64,000 nucleotides of DNA from the NCBI RefSeq assembly GCF_012641075.1, contig NZ_JAAXLJ010000004.1:1-64000 (forward strand), written 5' to 3'. The translations under genes and the position numbers were made by a program. Under the pieces are notes generated by a model. That model saw nothing but the letters and a program-made list of their open reading frames with translations, was not told the origin of the DNA and searched no databases. The stretch is from Secundilactobacillus angelensis. GTDB taxonomy: Bacteria > Bacillota > Bacilli > Lactobacillales > Lactobacillaceae. Of the stretch, positions 18,535 to 26,478 are shown piece after piece (the stretch's first letter is position 1; every line of letters starts with the position of its first letter).

Positions 18535-18797
18535 TGATAAGCAAATGCGTTAATGAGGACAACGTTAATACACCTTAAGCGAGTTCGGTTAGGTGTAAGC
18601 GAACAATCGTATTAACAAATCACCTCTAAGCATCTTTGACGAACGATAATTAGTAATCAAAGGCGGAGTCAATCTCCGATACCAACTTGGATCTGTGTTT
18701 GCAGATCGTAAGTTTCGTTTGGTGACGAACGGAAAACATAAAGGTGGTAACGCACACGTGCCCTTTAAGTCAGAAATGGCTTGAAGGGCTTTTTTGC
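18535..18797 (+). promoter_or_regulatory. T-box riboswitch leader, probable Ile specifier
   Basis: A tRNA-sensing leader. The T-box core AAGGTGGTAACGC is at 18741-18753, followed by the terminator helix with GCCCTTTAAG pairing to CTTGAAGGGC and a T run. Stem I is seen as GTTAATAC paired with GTATTAAC; below it the 3' side of the internal loop reads AAATCACCTC, in which ATC followed by A is the best specifier codon (isoleucine). Thr (ACC) is a weaker reading. It would switch on the downstream reductase when charged tRNA-Ile is scarce. Confidence 0.8.
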
Positions 18798-18834
18798 TTT
18801 CAAATTAAAAAACTTATTTAAAGGGGTAATACAT

Positions 18835-19851
18835 ATGAAATTCACAGTTGTAGGATCAGGTGCAATGGGTCTGCGTTATGGTGTTTTGCTACAGGATGCT
18901 GGTAATGAAGTTGACTTTGTTGATGGCTGGAAGCCCCACGTAGAAAAAATGCGCGAACAAGGCGGCGTTTACGTTTCCCGTGATCACGAAGATAAGCATC
19001 TCGTACCAGTGAACGTATACTATCCCGAAGAATACGATGGCAATCCAGATTGCTACATCTTCTTTCTCAAACAGATGCAACTATCTGACATGTTGAAACG
19101 TTGCGAACATTTCTTCAAGCCTAACCAATACGCCTTCACCTGCATGAACGGGATGGGCCACGTTGAAAAGCTCTTGAAGTACTTTAAGCCTGAAAAACTA
19201 GTTGCCGGAACTGCACTTGTTGCCACCGTTCTAAACGGCCCTGGCGACGTGGACTTTATCGGTAAGCGCGGTGCTGGTTCCATGAATCTTGCTAACTACA
19301 CCGAAAAACCAGATGACTTCACCCACAAGCTCGTTGAACAACTGAAAAAAGCACAGTTCAATCCAAATCTCACCACCAACTTCCGTGGGACACTAATGGC
19401 CAAAGTTGTCTTCAATTCAGTTGTTAACACGCTTTGCACCATGTTTGAAATGACTATGGGTGAGTACGCTGCTTATGATGGCGCTGATGAAATGAGCCAA
19501 CAGCTCATCGATGAAGCTTACGATGTTTGCGAACGTGATGGTGTCCAAATGCTCAACACTCGTAAGGAAGAACTAGACAGTATCAATTACGTCTCAAAAG
19601 TTGCCAACCCACTCCACTATCCTTCAATGTACCAGGATATGCACAATTACCGGCCAACTGAAGTTGACTTCATCAATGGCTACCTAGTTAAGTTGGGACA
19701 AAAGCACAACTACAATGCCAAAACGCATGCCTTCTTGACCCATGAAGTCCATTTGGCAGAACTTGGTAAGCAACGTGAACTTAAGCGGATGCGCGAAGAA
19801 GAAGCTGCAAACCAAACTGTAGCTGAAAAGCAGCAGGTTGCTGGCAGATAA
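18835..19851 (+). CDS. Ketopantoate reductase family protein (ApbA/PanE-like)
   Basis: 338 aa from ATG 18835 (AAAGGGG site). N-terminal Rossmann motif VVGSGAMGLRYG (4-15), then the family's KQMQLSD and TCMNGMGH segments and a helical C-terminal domain with a conserved Lys in FRGTLMAKVVFNSVVN. PanE reduces ketopantoate for CoA synthesis, but relatives in lactic acid bacteria reduce branched-chain 2-keto acids. Control by an Ile-type T-box favours the second role. Followed by type I element copy B. Confidence 0.87.
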   Translation: MKFTVVGSGAMGLRYGVLLQDAGNEVDFVDGWKPHVEKMREQGGVYVSRDHEDKHLVPVNVYYPEEYDGNPDCYIFFLKQMQLSDMLKRCEHFFKPNQYAFTCMNGMGHVEKLLKYFKPEKLVAGTALVATVLNGPGDVDFIGKRGAGSMNLANYTEKPDDFTHKLVEQLKKAQFNPNLTTNFRGTLMAKVVFNSVVNTLCTMFEMTMGEYAAYDGADEMSQQLIDEAYDVCERDGVQMLNTRKEELDSINYVSKVANPLHYPSMYQDMHNYRPTEVDFINGYLVKLGQKHNYNAKTHAFLTHEVHLAELGKQRELKRMREEEAANQTVAEKQQVAGR

Positions 19852-19881
19852 GTGTCATTAAATGTTTGACTAATGAAAACA

Positions 19882-20110
19882 AGGTGTGACACAACTCGGT
19901 AGATTCCAGAATATAAGACTAACTAGCACCATTCCGATGGTTTTTATCGGGATGGTGCTAGTTTGTTTTATATGGCCGGAATCTGAGTTGTGGAACAGGT
20001 TAAGACTACATTCAAGTAGCAAACTAAAGTCAATTATAAAGCAGCGGTCAGTAACGAAACTAACCGACATACTTACCAGTATCGACTTATGGCACAACCC
20101 GTTTGTGTCT
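19882..20110 (+). repeat. Type I 3'-UTR hairpin element, copy B (full length)
   Basis: Begins about 30 bp after the stop codon, sense strand. Hairpin 19884-19996: 23 of 24 inner arm positions pair, two by G-U. The arm begins AAGACTAACTAGCACC where copy A has AAAGGCAAATAACGTC. Eight of the first 15 positions differ and seven of those are compensated. The tail resembles copy A and ends with TTGTGTC (20103-20109), complementary to GACACAA at 19888-19894. Confidence 0.8.
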
Positions 20111-20187
20111 AGCTTAAGTGCTATTAGCTATTTCGTGTTATGCTTTTACTGATTATTGTCCTGAGTCAACCAAAGGGGGAATCACAC

Positions 20188-21093
20188 ATGCAATTAACCA
20201 ACCTACTGCACATTCAAAAGCCCATTATTCAAGGTGCAATGGCCCGAATATCCAAACCAGTGTTAGTTGGCGCCGTCAGTAATGCCGGTGGGTTAGGCGT
20301 ACTCACGACTACAGACTCATCCGCCCAGTTACTTCAATCAGATTTGAAAGCCATCCGACAAGCCACTAAGAACCCCTTTGGCGTGAATTTGATGCTGCAA
20401 CAACCTAACATCAGTGAGCTTTTACCAGTTCTTCTGGCCAATCCAGTCCCCGTTGTTTTCACTAGTGCTGGTAATCCGGCGCCGTTTCTAAAAGACTTAC
20501 TGGACGTGGGAACCCTTGTTATTCCAGTGATACCTAGCGTTAAAATTGCCAGGAAGATGGCTGATATAGGTGCATCCGCGGTAGTTGCTGAAGGGATGGA
20601 ATCCGGTGGTCACATTGGTATCGAAACCACCATGACGCTGGTGCCACAAGTTGCCGAAGCAGTAAAGATACCGGTCATTGCCGCGGGCGGTATTGGCACC
20701 CAAGCCGGCGTAAAAGCTGCCTTTGCATTGGGCGCTACGGGTGTCCAAGTTGGAACAGCCTTCCTAGTTGCTGAAGAAACACCGGTTGCCGATAATTATA
20801 AACAGCTGGTGATTCAAGCCAACGATAATGGTACAGTAGTTACTGGAACTGGTGCCAATCGGGTGCGTAGCCTGAAGACGCCGCTGACTGAAAAATTGCT
20901 GGCGACTATTGACTCAGACACCTTCAATCAATTATCCAGTGGTTCCCTGCAACGTGCCATTAGTGGCGACATTGAACATGGTACTTTCATGGCTGGCCAA
21001 AGTGCCGGAATGATTACCAAGATTCAACCAGCCAAGGCAATCGTCACTGAACTAAACAAAGGCGTCCCTACTATCATTGAAGAACTATTTTAA
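20188..21093 (+). CDS. FabK-like enoyl-ACP reductase / nitronate monooxygenase family
   Basis: 301 aa flavoprotein TIM barrel, ATG 20188 with AAGGGGGA. Motifs: PIIQGAMA near the start, SNAGGLGVL, VVAEGMESGGHIG with the catalytic His, IAAGGIG and the late GTFMAGQSAGMI. The ESGGHIG and MAGQSAG segments favour FabK (NADH-dependent enoyl-ACP reductase, last step of fatty-acid elongation) over 2-nitropropane dioxygenase. It is shorter than S. pneumoniae FabK. It is not in a fab cluster; def follows 17 bp later. Confidence 0.82.
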   Translation: MQLTNLLHIQKPIIQGAMARISKPVLVGAVSNAGGLGVLTTTDSSAQLLQSDLKAIRQATKNPFGVNLMLQQPNISELLPVLLANPVPVVFTSAGNPAPFLKDLLDVGTLVIPVIPSVKIARKMADIGASAVVAEGMESGGHIGIETTMTLVPQVAEAVKIPVIAAGGIGTQAGVKAAFALGATGVQVGTAFLVAEETPVADNYKQLVIQANDNGTVVTGTGANRVRSLKTPLTEKLLATIDSDTFNQLSSGSLQRAISGDIEHGTFMAGQSAGMITKIQPAKAIVTELNKGVPTIIEELF

Positions 21094-21110
21094 GAAGGAG
21101 TTTTCATTTT

Positions 21111-21521
21111 ATGATCAAGCAAATCAACCATAACCAAGCCTTCCTTTCGAGGAAAGCAACTCGTGCCACAGAAGCGGACACGCAAGCAGTCACTGACTTA
21201 GTGGATACCCTGAAAGCTAATACCAATCGAGCTGTTGGCCTGGCCGCCAACATGATTGGCGTCAATAAACGAATCATTGCCATCCAACTTGGGGTACTCT
21301 CCATCCCAATGATCAATCCAGAAATCACGAAGAGAAGTGATCCTTATGAAGCTACTGAAGGCTGTTTATCATTGGAGGGTCAACGCACGACGACTCGTTA
21401 TAAAACCATTGAGGTCACCTATCAGGATCAAAGTTTCAAGCCACATACGCAAACCTTCAAGGACTTTACCGCTCAGATTATTCAGCATGAGGTGGATCAT
21501 ACGAAGGGGATTTTAATTTAG
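21111..21521 (+). CDS. Peptide deformylase-like protein, short form
   Basis: 136 aa. Metal site motifs are intact: EGCLSLEG (C85) and QHEVDH (H126, E127, H130). Motif I reads GLAANMIG rather than the usual GLAAPQIG, with Met in place of the oxyanion Gln. Such short forms exist beside a main deformylase in lactobacilli; activity cannot be judged from sequence. An AGAAGGAG site follows 10 bp after the FabK-like gene, so the two are an operon. A type II hairpin starts directly after the stop. Confidence 0.82.
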   Translation: MIKQINHNQAFLSRKATRATEADTQAVTDLVDTLKANTNRAVGLAANMIGVNKRIIAIQLGVLSIPMINPEITKRSDPYEATEGCLSLEGQRTTTRYKTIEVTYQDQSFKPHTQTFKDFTAQIIQHEVDHTKGILI

Positions 21522-21647
21522 TTAGAGCGTGAGGAAATTCGGGTTGCTCGCAGAGCCTAATAAGCCCCGGCATGAAATCCTGGTTTTGGATTTTGGGCCG
21601 GGGCTTATTAGGTGGCAGGGGGCAGACTTTCTGAACGCGTTTTAGAT
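21522..21647 (+). repeat. Type II 3'-UTR hairpin element, copy 1
   Basis: Starts at the base after the def stop. TTAGAGCGTGAGG opens it and GAACGC near TTTAG closes it. Arms CCTAATAAGCCCC/GGGGCTTATTAGG; apex AAATCC-TGGTTTT-GGATTT. Copy 2 has the same ends and loop but other arms. Confidence 0.75.
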
Positions 21648-21662
21648 TAAAGAGCGTGAAGA

Positions 21663-21757
21663 ACACGAGTTGACTCCAGAATATAACGACAAACAGGCAG
21701 GTTCCTGAACTCGGGGACTTGCCTGTTTGTCGTTATATGGCCGGAGGCAGTGTTGTG
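21663..21757 (+). repeat. Type I hairpin element, copy C
   Basis: Arms AACGACAAACAGGCAGG... pair over 21 positions with two G-U pairs. The outer flanks (GAGTTGACTCCAGAATAT, ATATGGCCGGA, GTTGTG) match the type I family. It follows type II copy 1 downstream of def; there is no tail. Confidence 0.75.
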
Positions 21758-21805
21758 AAGCGCGTTTGGTCAATCTGAGGGGAAAGTGGTGCCCTGCTTT
21801 CATAT

Positions 21806-21931
21806 CGACTAAATGCGTTCGGGAAACCTGCCCCCTGCCGACTAAGGTGCCCCCGCCAAAAATTCAAAACCGGAATTTTCAGCTGGGGCACCTTACTCTC
21901 TGGGGGCAAAACAGTTTCCCTCACGCTCTAA
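21806..21931 (-). repeat. Type II 3'-UTR hairpin element, copy 2
   Basis: Minus-strand orientation. Its first bases TTAG contain the TAG stop of the FAD-linked oxidase. Ends match copy 1 (TTAGAGCGTGAGG, CAGGGGGCAG, GAACGC), and the apex is AAAATTC-CGGTTTT-GAATTTT. The arms are GTAAGGTGCCCC/GGGGCACCTTA, unlike copy 1 but again self-complementary. Confidence 0.75.
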
Positions 21932-23322
21932 TTAATTTTCCTCTTCGGATTCAAAATTCCCATCGGATCGAACAACGCCTTAATCTGATGTTGGATTTGG
22001 TCCACATCTTCGCCCAGTTCTTCATTATTCCACTGGTTCTTCAACGTTCCAACGGCATGTTCTCCGGAAATCGTGCCACCTAGTTCCAGTGTTTTATGGA
22101 ACATGAGCTGCAGGGCTTCAACCACTGCTTGTGGCGTTTCGGTTTCTTCCTTTGACCAAACGATGGTTGGATGGACGTTACCATCACCAGCATGGCCCGC
22201 AACGTAGATTTTCAGATGTTCTTGTTCACCAAGTTCGTGGATATAATCCATCATTGGTGCCAGCTTGGAAAGTGGCATCGCCATGTCTTCCATAATATGA
22301 TTCTGACCAGCAAACACTGCTGGCAGCATATCACGACGTAGTTTTTCTAAGTTAGCCTGTTCAGCTGGATCCGTGGTGACGGTCGCGTTTACAGCTCCAT
22401 GCTTGTCCATCAGCTCTTTTAACTTATCAACCACTTCTGGAACACTGTTATCGACCTTAAAAATCAGCATAGCGCCACTATTATCACTGTAATGGGTGCC
22501 CTCATATTTATCCAAGGCTTCAATCGTCGCATTGTCCAGCGCCTCCAGCATCGTTGGATACACACCAGAAATTCGGATTTCAGCAACGGCTTCCGCCAAC
22601 TTAGTCATATTTTCAAAGAAGGCAATTCCCATGGTTGGCTTGCCAATCGGAATTGGCATCAACTTAACCGTAACTTCTGTGACCACACCCAAAGTTCCTT
22701 CAGAACCGACAAATAATTGGGTTAAATTATAGCCGAAAGCTTGTTTAAGTGTTCGGCCGCCGACTTTGATCTCGCGACCATCTGCCAAAACGACTTTCAA
22801 TCCCAAAACATTGTCCTTAGTGGCACCATACTTAACGGTACTCATCCCGCCAGCGTTCGTAGCCACGTTACCGCCGATACCAGATATTGGCTTTGAGCCT
22901 GGATCTGGCGCATAAAACATGCCCTGCTCACGAGCTGCCTTATCCAGGTCACCGTTGATTACACCTGGTTCCACTACCGCTAGTGAATCTGCTTTACTGA
23001 TTTCCTTAATGTGATTCATTTGTTTGGTTGAAAGAACGATGCTGCCCGCCAAGCCATCTGCGCCAACAACCGTGCTGGTGTATTGGTCTTGCGGAATTAC
23101 GGCAATGTGAAATTTACGGGCCGCCCGCATCACACCCTGTACATCTTGCGTCGTCTTCGCTTCAATATAAGCTAACGCCAAGCCGCTGTCATCGCTAGTC
23201 ATTTTGGAACTAAATGATTGCTTGTTTAAAGTATCTGAATCAGTAAAAACCTCACCGTCAGTCACTTGTGATTTTAAAAATTCAATAATTTGTTCATCAC
23301 TAAACGCACTAAAAACTGTCAA
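21928..23322 (-). CDS. FAD-linked oxidase, GlcD/D-lactate dehydrogenase type
   Basis: 464 aa flavoenzyme of the GlcD/Dld family (FAD_binding_4 plus C-terminal FAD-oxidase domain). The FAD-binding loop PDPGSKPISGIGGNVATNAGG is near 135-155 and GEHAVGTLKNQW near the C terminus is the family's active-site His region. Likely oxidises D-lactate or glycolate; electron acceptor unknown. Start is uncertain: the ATG at 23331 overlaps the AGGAAGGA site, so TTG 23322 (9-nt spacing) is preferred. The stop lies within a type II hairpin element. Confidence 0.88.
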   Translation of the reverse strand: MTVFSAFSDEQIIEFLKSQVTDGEVFTDSDTLNKQSFSSKMTSDDSGLALAYIEAKTTQDVQGVMRAARKFHIAVIPQDQYTSTVVGADGLAGSIVLSTKQMNHIKEISKADSLAVVEPGVINGDLDKAAREQGMFYAPDPGSKPISGIGGNVATNAGGMSTVKYGATKDNVLGLKVVLADGREIKVGGRTLKQAFGYNLTQLFVGSEGTLGVVTEVTVKLMPIPIGKPTMGIAFFENMTKLAEAVAEIRISGVYPTMLEALDNATIEALDKYEGTHYSDNSGAMLIFKVDNSVPEVVDKLKELMDKHGAVNATVTTDPAEQANLEKLRRDMLPAVFAGQNHIMEDMAMPLSKLAPMMDYIHELGEQEHLKIYVAGHAGDGNVHPTIVWSKEETETPQAVVEALQLMFHKTLELGGTISGEHAVGTLKNQWNNEELGEDVDQIQHQIKALFDPMGILNPKRKIN

Positions 23323-23583
23323 AACTATCATTCCTTCCTGTACTAAATGCTATGAGATTTAGTATAGAACAATATTTGTTTGGTTAATATTATTTACACT
23401 TGTTTGCAACAATTGTTTAGCTAATAAGTACTCCCATCACCAATTATTTTAAATTTTATTAACGTTACTGACTTTCACTTCAAAATAGACCATTTATCCT
23501 TTATTCTTAATTAATTCGTTTGTAATCGTGTTTTGTAAATCATATAATCAATTTACTAATCTTGCTTAACTAAGGAGCCAGTC

Positions 23584-24663
23584 ATGCAATCTCAAAATCC
23601 GAAGCACTCAGCACACAAGCATCGATCTAAAAAGCGGACCTTCATCCTATGGACCCTTTTTATTCTGGTCGTCGCACTTGGCGGAAGTGCTGCCTACGCT
23701 GCCTATCAAGCTAAATCAAGCATCGACAAAACCTTTTCTGCGGCTCACGGCGCCAGTACTGCGAAAGTTTCAAACTCAAAACCAGTTAGCATCTTACTGA
23801 TGGGTACTGATACCGGCGCTCTCGGTCGAACGGACAAGGGTCGCACCGATACCATCATGGTCGTGACCATCAACCCCAAAACTAAGAAGGCGACAATGGT
23901 CAGCATTCCTCGTGATACTTTGGTCAAAATTGCCGGAACTAACGATACAGAAAAGATTAACGCTGCCTATACCATTGGCGGTGCTTCAACTTCAATGCGA
24001 ACGGTTGAAAATCTGTTAAACATCCCTATCAACTATTACGTCTTGATCAATATGGGCGGCCTAGAAAAAGTGGTTAATGCCATTGGTGGCGTAAATGTTA
24101 ACGTGCCATTTTCTTGGAGCGACTCGCATATCCACATGTCATTTAAAAAAGGTAAGGCGCATTTAAACGGCAAACAGGCTCTAGCCTTCGCACGAATGCG
24201 TTATGAAGATCCTAACGGTGACTATGGCCGTCAGAAACGCCAACAACAGGTCATTCAACAAATCGTCAAGAAAGTAACTAGATCAGGTAATGTCACCATG
24301 TACGAAAAGTTACTGAAGCTCATGTCCAGTAATATGAAAACCAATATGGCCTTTAATGACATGATCAGCTTAGCTGAAAATGATAAAGATTCCGTCAAAG
24401 ACGTTAAAAAATCTAGTCTAAAAGGCGTTGGCGCATACATTGATTCCCAGTCGTTTCAGGTACCGACCACTAAAACGTTGCAGTCCACCTCTGACTTATT
24501 GCGAACGTCGCTTGGACTGAATCAGAAAACTTTGAATAACTTCAATACCAAAGAGAATACCCAAAATACGCAGAATAATTTTGACTGGAAATCTGGCAAT
24601 AATCCAGTTTACACGATTTATGATAATAACAGCTCCAGTTCTCAAACAACTACGGCACAATAA
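23584..24663 (+). CDS. LytR-CpsA-Psr (LCP) family cell-wall ligase
   Basis: 359 aa, one N-terminal membrane helix (about 19-40) after a basic cytosolic start, then the extracellular LCP domain: VSILLMGTDTG, GRTDTIMVVTINPKTKK, SIPRDT and FARMRYEDPNGDYGRQKRQQQV with the Arg residues that bind polyprenyl pyrophosphate. It attaches teichoic acid or polysaccharide to peptidoglycan. The C-terminal 50 residues are Asn/Gln/Ser-rich and probably disordered. AAGGAG site; strong terminator after the stop. Confidence 0.93.
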   Translation: MQSQNPKHSAHKHRSKKRTFILWTLFILVVALGGSAAYAAYQAKSSIDKTFSAAHGASTAKVSNSKPVSILLMGTDTGALGRTDKGRTDTIMVVTINPKTKKATMVSIPRDTLVKIAGTNDTEKINAAYTIGGASTSMRTVENLLNIPINYYVLINMGGLEKVVNAIGGVNVNVPFSWSDSHIHMSFKKGKAHLNGKQALAFARMRYEDPNGDYGRQKRQQQVIQQIVKKVTRSGNVTMYEKLLKLMSSNMKTNMAFNDMISLAENDKDSVKDVKKSSLKGVGAYIDSQSFQVPTTKTLQSTSDLLRTSLGLNQKTLNNFNTKENTQNTQNNFDWKSGNNPVYTIYDNNSSSSQTTTAQ

Positions 24664-24709
24664 AAATGGTCTGCTCAGCAAGTTTAAAACTTGTTGAGCA
24701 GACCATTTT
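24662..24709. terminator. Bidirectional terminator between convergent genes
   Basis: About 20-bp near-perfect stem (AAAATGGTCTGCTCA against its complement) with T run on each side. It serves the LCP gene and the APC permease. Confidence 0.92.
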
Positions 24710-24715
24710 CACTGA

Positions 24716-26128
24716 TTAAGCTTTTTTATTCAATAAACTATGGCTCATACCATAAGTCACATAAATCACAACACCAATGCCAAACCAGATGGCTGAGACC
24801 ACCCAAGTCTCTAATGGGAGTTGCAACAGCATCCAGATGCACAGTCCCGCAGAAATAATTGGTAACCACGGGTACAGCGGTACTTTAAAGCCGGTATTCT
24901 CCAAATCATGACGTTTCCGCAATGGTAGAACACCCAGTGACATCATGGTGAAGGCAATCAATGTCCCGATGTTAACTAGTTGGGTCAAACGATCCAGCGA
25001 AACGAGACCGCCCATGATTGCGATAACCACCGTTACTGCTAGCAGACTATGACTAGGAACTTGGTGCTTCATTTCGATTTTACCCAAGCCCTTTGGTAAT
25101 AACCCATCCCGACCAATGGAATAGATCAAACGTGAGGAACTATAGATCATTGAGAGCATCATGGTAAACATCCCAGCCAAAGCGCCGATTGAAATGATGC
25201 CGGCAACCCAGTTTTGATTAACAATCTGAAGTGCGTATGACACAGGTGCGGCAACGTTTAATTTAGTATAGGAAACCATTCCCGTTAAAACGCCAGCCAC
25301 CGCCATGTATAACACGGTGCAAATAACCAATGTACCGATAATCCCAATCGGCATATTTTTCTTAGGATTTTTAACTTCGGCTGCAGAAGCTGAAACACAG
25401 TCGAAACCAAGATAAGCATAGAAGACCAATGAGGCCCCACGCATAATGCCATGTGAACCATACGGCGCAAATGGTGACCAGTTGCTAGGTTTAACGTAGA
25501 ACATACCAACGATCACGAATAGAATAATAATAGCAATTTTAGCTACAACAATAATGTTATTGATTCGCGTAGAGGTTTTAACTCCCTGCGTTAGCAGCAG
25601 ACTGATTCCCAGCACGATCAAAATCGCAAAGAGGTTAAAATACGTCCCGTGAGCCGGATCAAAGCTCCCCGTAATCGCCTTAGGGATGTTAATCCCAACA
25701 CCCTTTAAAAATGAAACTAGGTACGCTGACCAACCGGTGGAAACCGCCGCGACTGATAACATGTACTCCAAAATCAGCGCCCAGCCGATCACCCAACCAA
25801 TAAATTCGCCAAACACAATGTTGCCGTATGAATAGGCGCTACCTGCAACGGGCAATGCTGACGAAAACTCCGCGTAGCACATGGCTGCTGTTGCACACAC
25901 CAATGCCGCCAATACGAACGACATCACAATACCGGGGCCACTATATAACGCTGCTACCGTTCCGGGCAGAATGAAAATCCCGGTTCCAATCACCGTTCCA
26001 ACTCCTAATAGTAACAAATCTTTCGCATCCATGGATTTCTCTAACAGACTATCTTTATCTAAGTAACGGTCTAGTGATTCTTTTTTAGTCAACCGGCCGA
26101 ATACCCGTGAGACCACTGTGTTCTCCAT
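24716..26128 (-). CDS. APC-family amino acid permease (YfnA/CAT-like)
   Basis: 470 aa, twelve transmembrane helices. GVGTVIGTGIFILPG near 42-56 is the APC motif of helix 1; the N terminus (TKKESLDRYL) and YAYLGFDCVSASAAEVKNP are typical of the YfnA/CAT group. A GAGGAGG site precedes ATG. It is controlled by a leader carrying a five-Phe-codon peptide, alternative hairpins and a terminator, which suggests the cargo includes phenylalanine or a related amino acid; relatives usually carry branched-chain, cationic or aromatic amino acids. Confidence 0.92.
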   Translation of the reverse strand: MENTVVSRVFGRLTKKESLDRYLDKDSLLEKSMDAKDLLLLGVGTVIGTGIFILPGTVAALYSGPGIVMSFVLAALVCATAAMCYAEFSSALPVAGSAYSYGNIVFGEFIGWVIGWALILEYMLSVAAVSTGWSAYLVSFLKGVGINIPKAITGSFDPAHGTYFNLFAILIVLGISLLLTQGVKTSTRINNIIVVAKIAIIILFVIVGMFYVKPSNWSPFAPYGSHGIMRGASLVFYAYLGFDCVSASAAEVKNPKKNMPIGIIGTLVICTVLYMAVAGVLTGMVSYTKLNVAAPVSYALQIVNQNWVAGIISIGALAGMFTMMLSMIYSSSRLIYSIGRDGLLPKGLGKIEMKHQVPSHSLLAVTVVIAIMGGLVSLDRLTQLVNIGTLIAFTMMSLGVLPLRKRHDLENTGFKVPLYPWLPIISAGLCIWMLLQLPLETWVVSAIWFGIGVVIYVTYGMSHSLLNKKA

Positions 26129-26165
26129 AGTTCATTCCTCCTCATTATTGCAACTCATCAGTGAA

Positions 26166-26330
26166 CACTACCTGGTCAGACCAACAAAAAACACCAGGGA
26201 CCACGATGTCCGCTGGTGTTTTAACCAGCCAGACAGCCCAAGCGTTTCGCCTAGCTGTCTGACCAGTAGTGCAAGTGCCATGCCAATAGCAACTTCTCTA
26301 ACTTACTGGTTGATAGCCAGGCTGGTTAAA
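26166..26330 (-). promoter_or_regulatory. Alternative pairing segments of the Phe attenuator
   Basis: On the minus strand, TTTAACCAGCC (26320-26330, the last Phe codon onwards) is fully complementary to GGCTGGTTAAA (26220-26230), which abuts the terminator. Nested inside are ACCAGTA with TACTGGT, and CAGACAGC with GCTGTCTG. A second choice pairs 26257-26271 with 26166-26181 (15 pairs, one bulge), across the terminator. A ribosome stalled on the Phe codons would cover the first segment. Confidence 0.6.
26185..26222 (-). terminator. Attenuator terminator in front of the APC permease
   Basis: 10-bp stem AAAACACCAG/CTGGTGTTTT followed by six T on the minus strand, about 55 bp before the permease start and after the leader peptide stop. 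Confidence 0.85.
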
Positions 26331-26378
26331 GAAGAAGAAAAATCGCTGTGAAGTTGAACTTAAACGATTAATTAGCAT
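26298..26378 (-). CDS. Phe-rich leader peptide (26 aa)
   Basis: ATG 26378 to TAG 26298, too short for usual ORF calls. Residues 13-17 are five consecutive Phe (codons TTT TTC TTC TTC TTT at 26328-26342) within SQRFFFFFNQPGYQPVS. It has its own AAGGGAG site 9 nt upstream and a consensus promoter. The layout (promoter, peptide, alternative hairpins, terminator, permease) is that of classical translational attenuation, as at E. coli pheA. Expression itself is inferred. Confidence 0.75.
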   Translation of the reverse strand: MLINRLSSTSQRFFFFFNQPGYQPVS

Positions 26379-26410
26379 GATATGGCACTCCCTTCTGTGT
26401 TAATGAGAGT

Positions 26411-26439
26411 ATTTTAACAATATAATGAGAAAAGTGCAA
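26411..26439 (-). promoter_or_regulatory. Promoter of the leader peptide/permease unit
   Basis: Minus strand TTGCAC, 17-bp spacer, TAAAAT, ending about 33 bp before the leader ATG. Confidence 0.75.
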
Positions 26440-26478
26440 GTCATAATTTCTGTGCAACGCTCATATCGTGTTGACGTG

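Noticed and set aside
17353-20110. Type I elements as insertion-sequence ends
   Set aside because: No transposase fragment accompanies any copy, and sense-strand placement next to stop codons is not IS-like. A MITE origin remains possible.
21478-22083. Several 60-118 codon frames between def and the oxidase
   Set aside because: They run through type I and type II hairpins or antisense to the oxidase and lack start signals.
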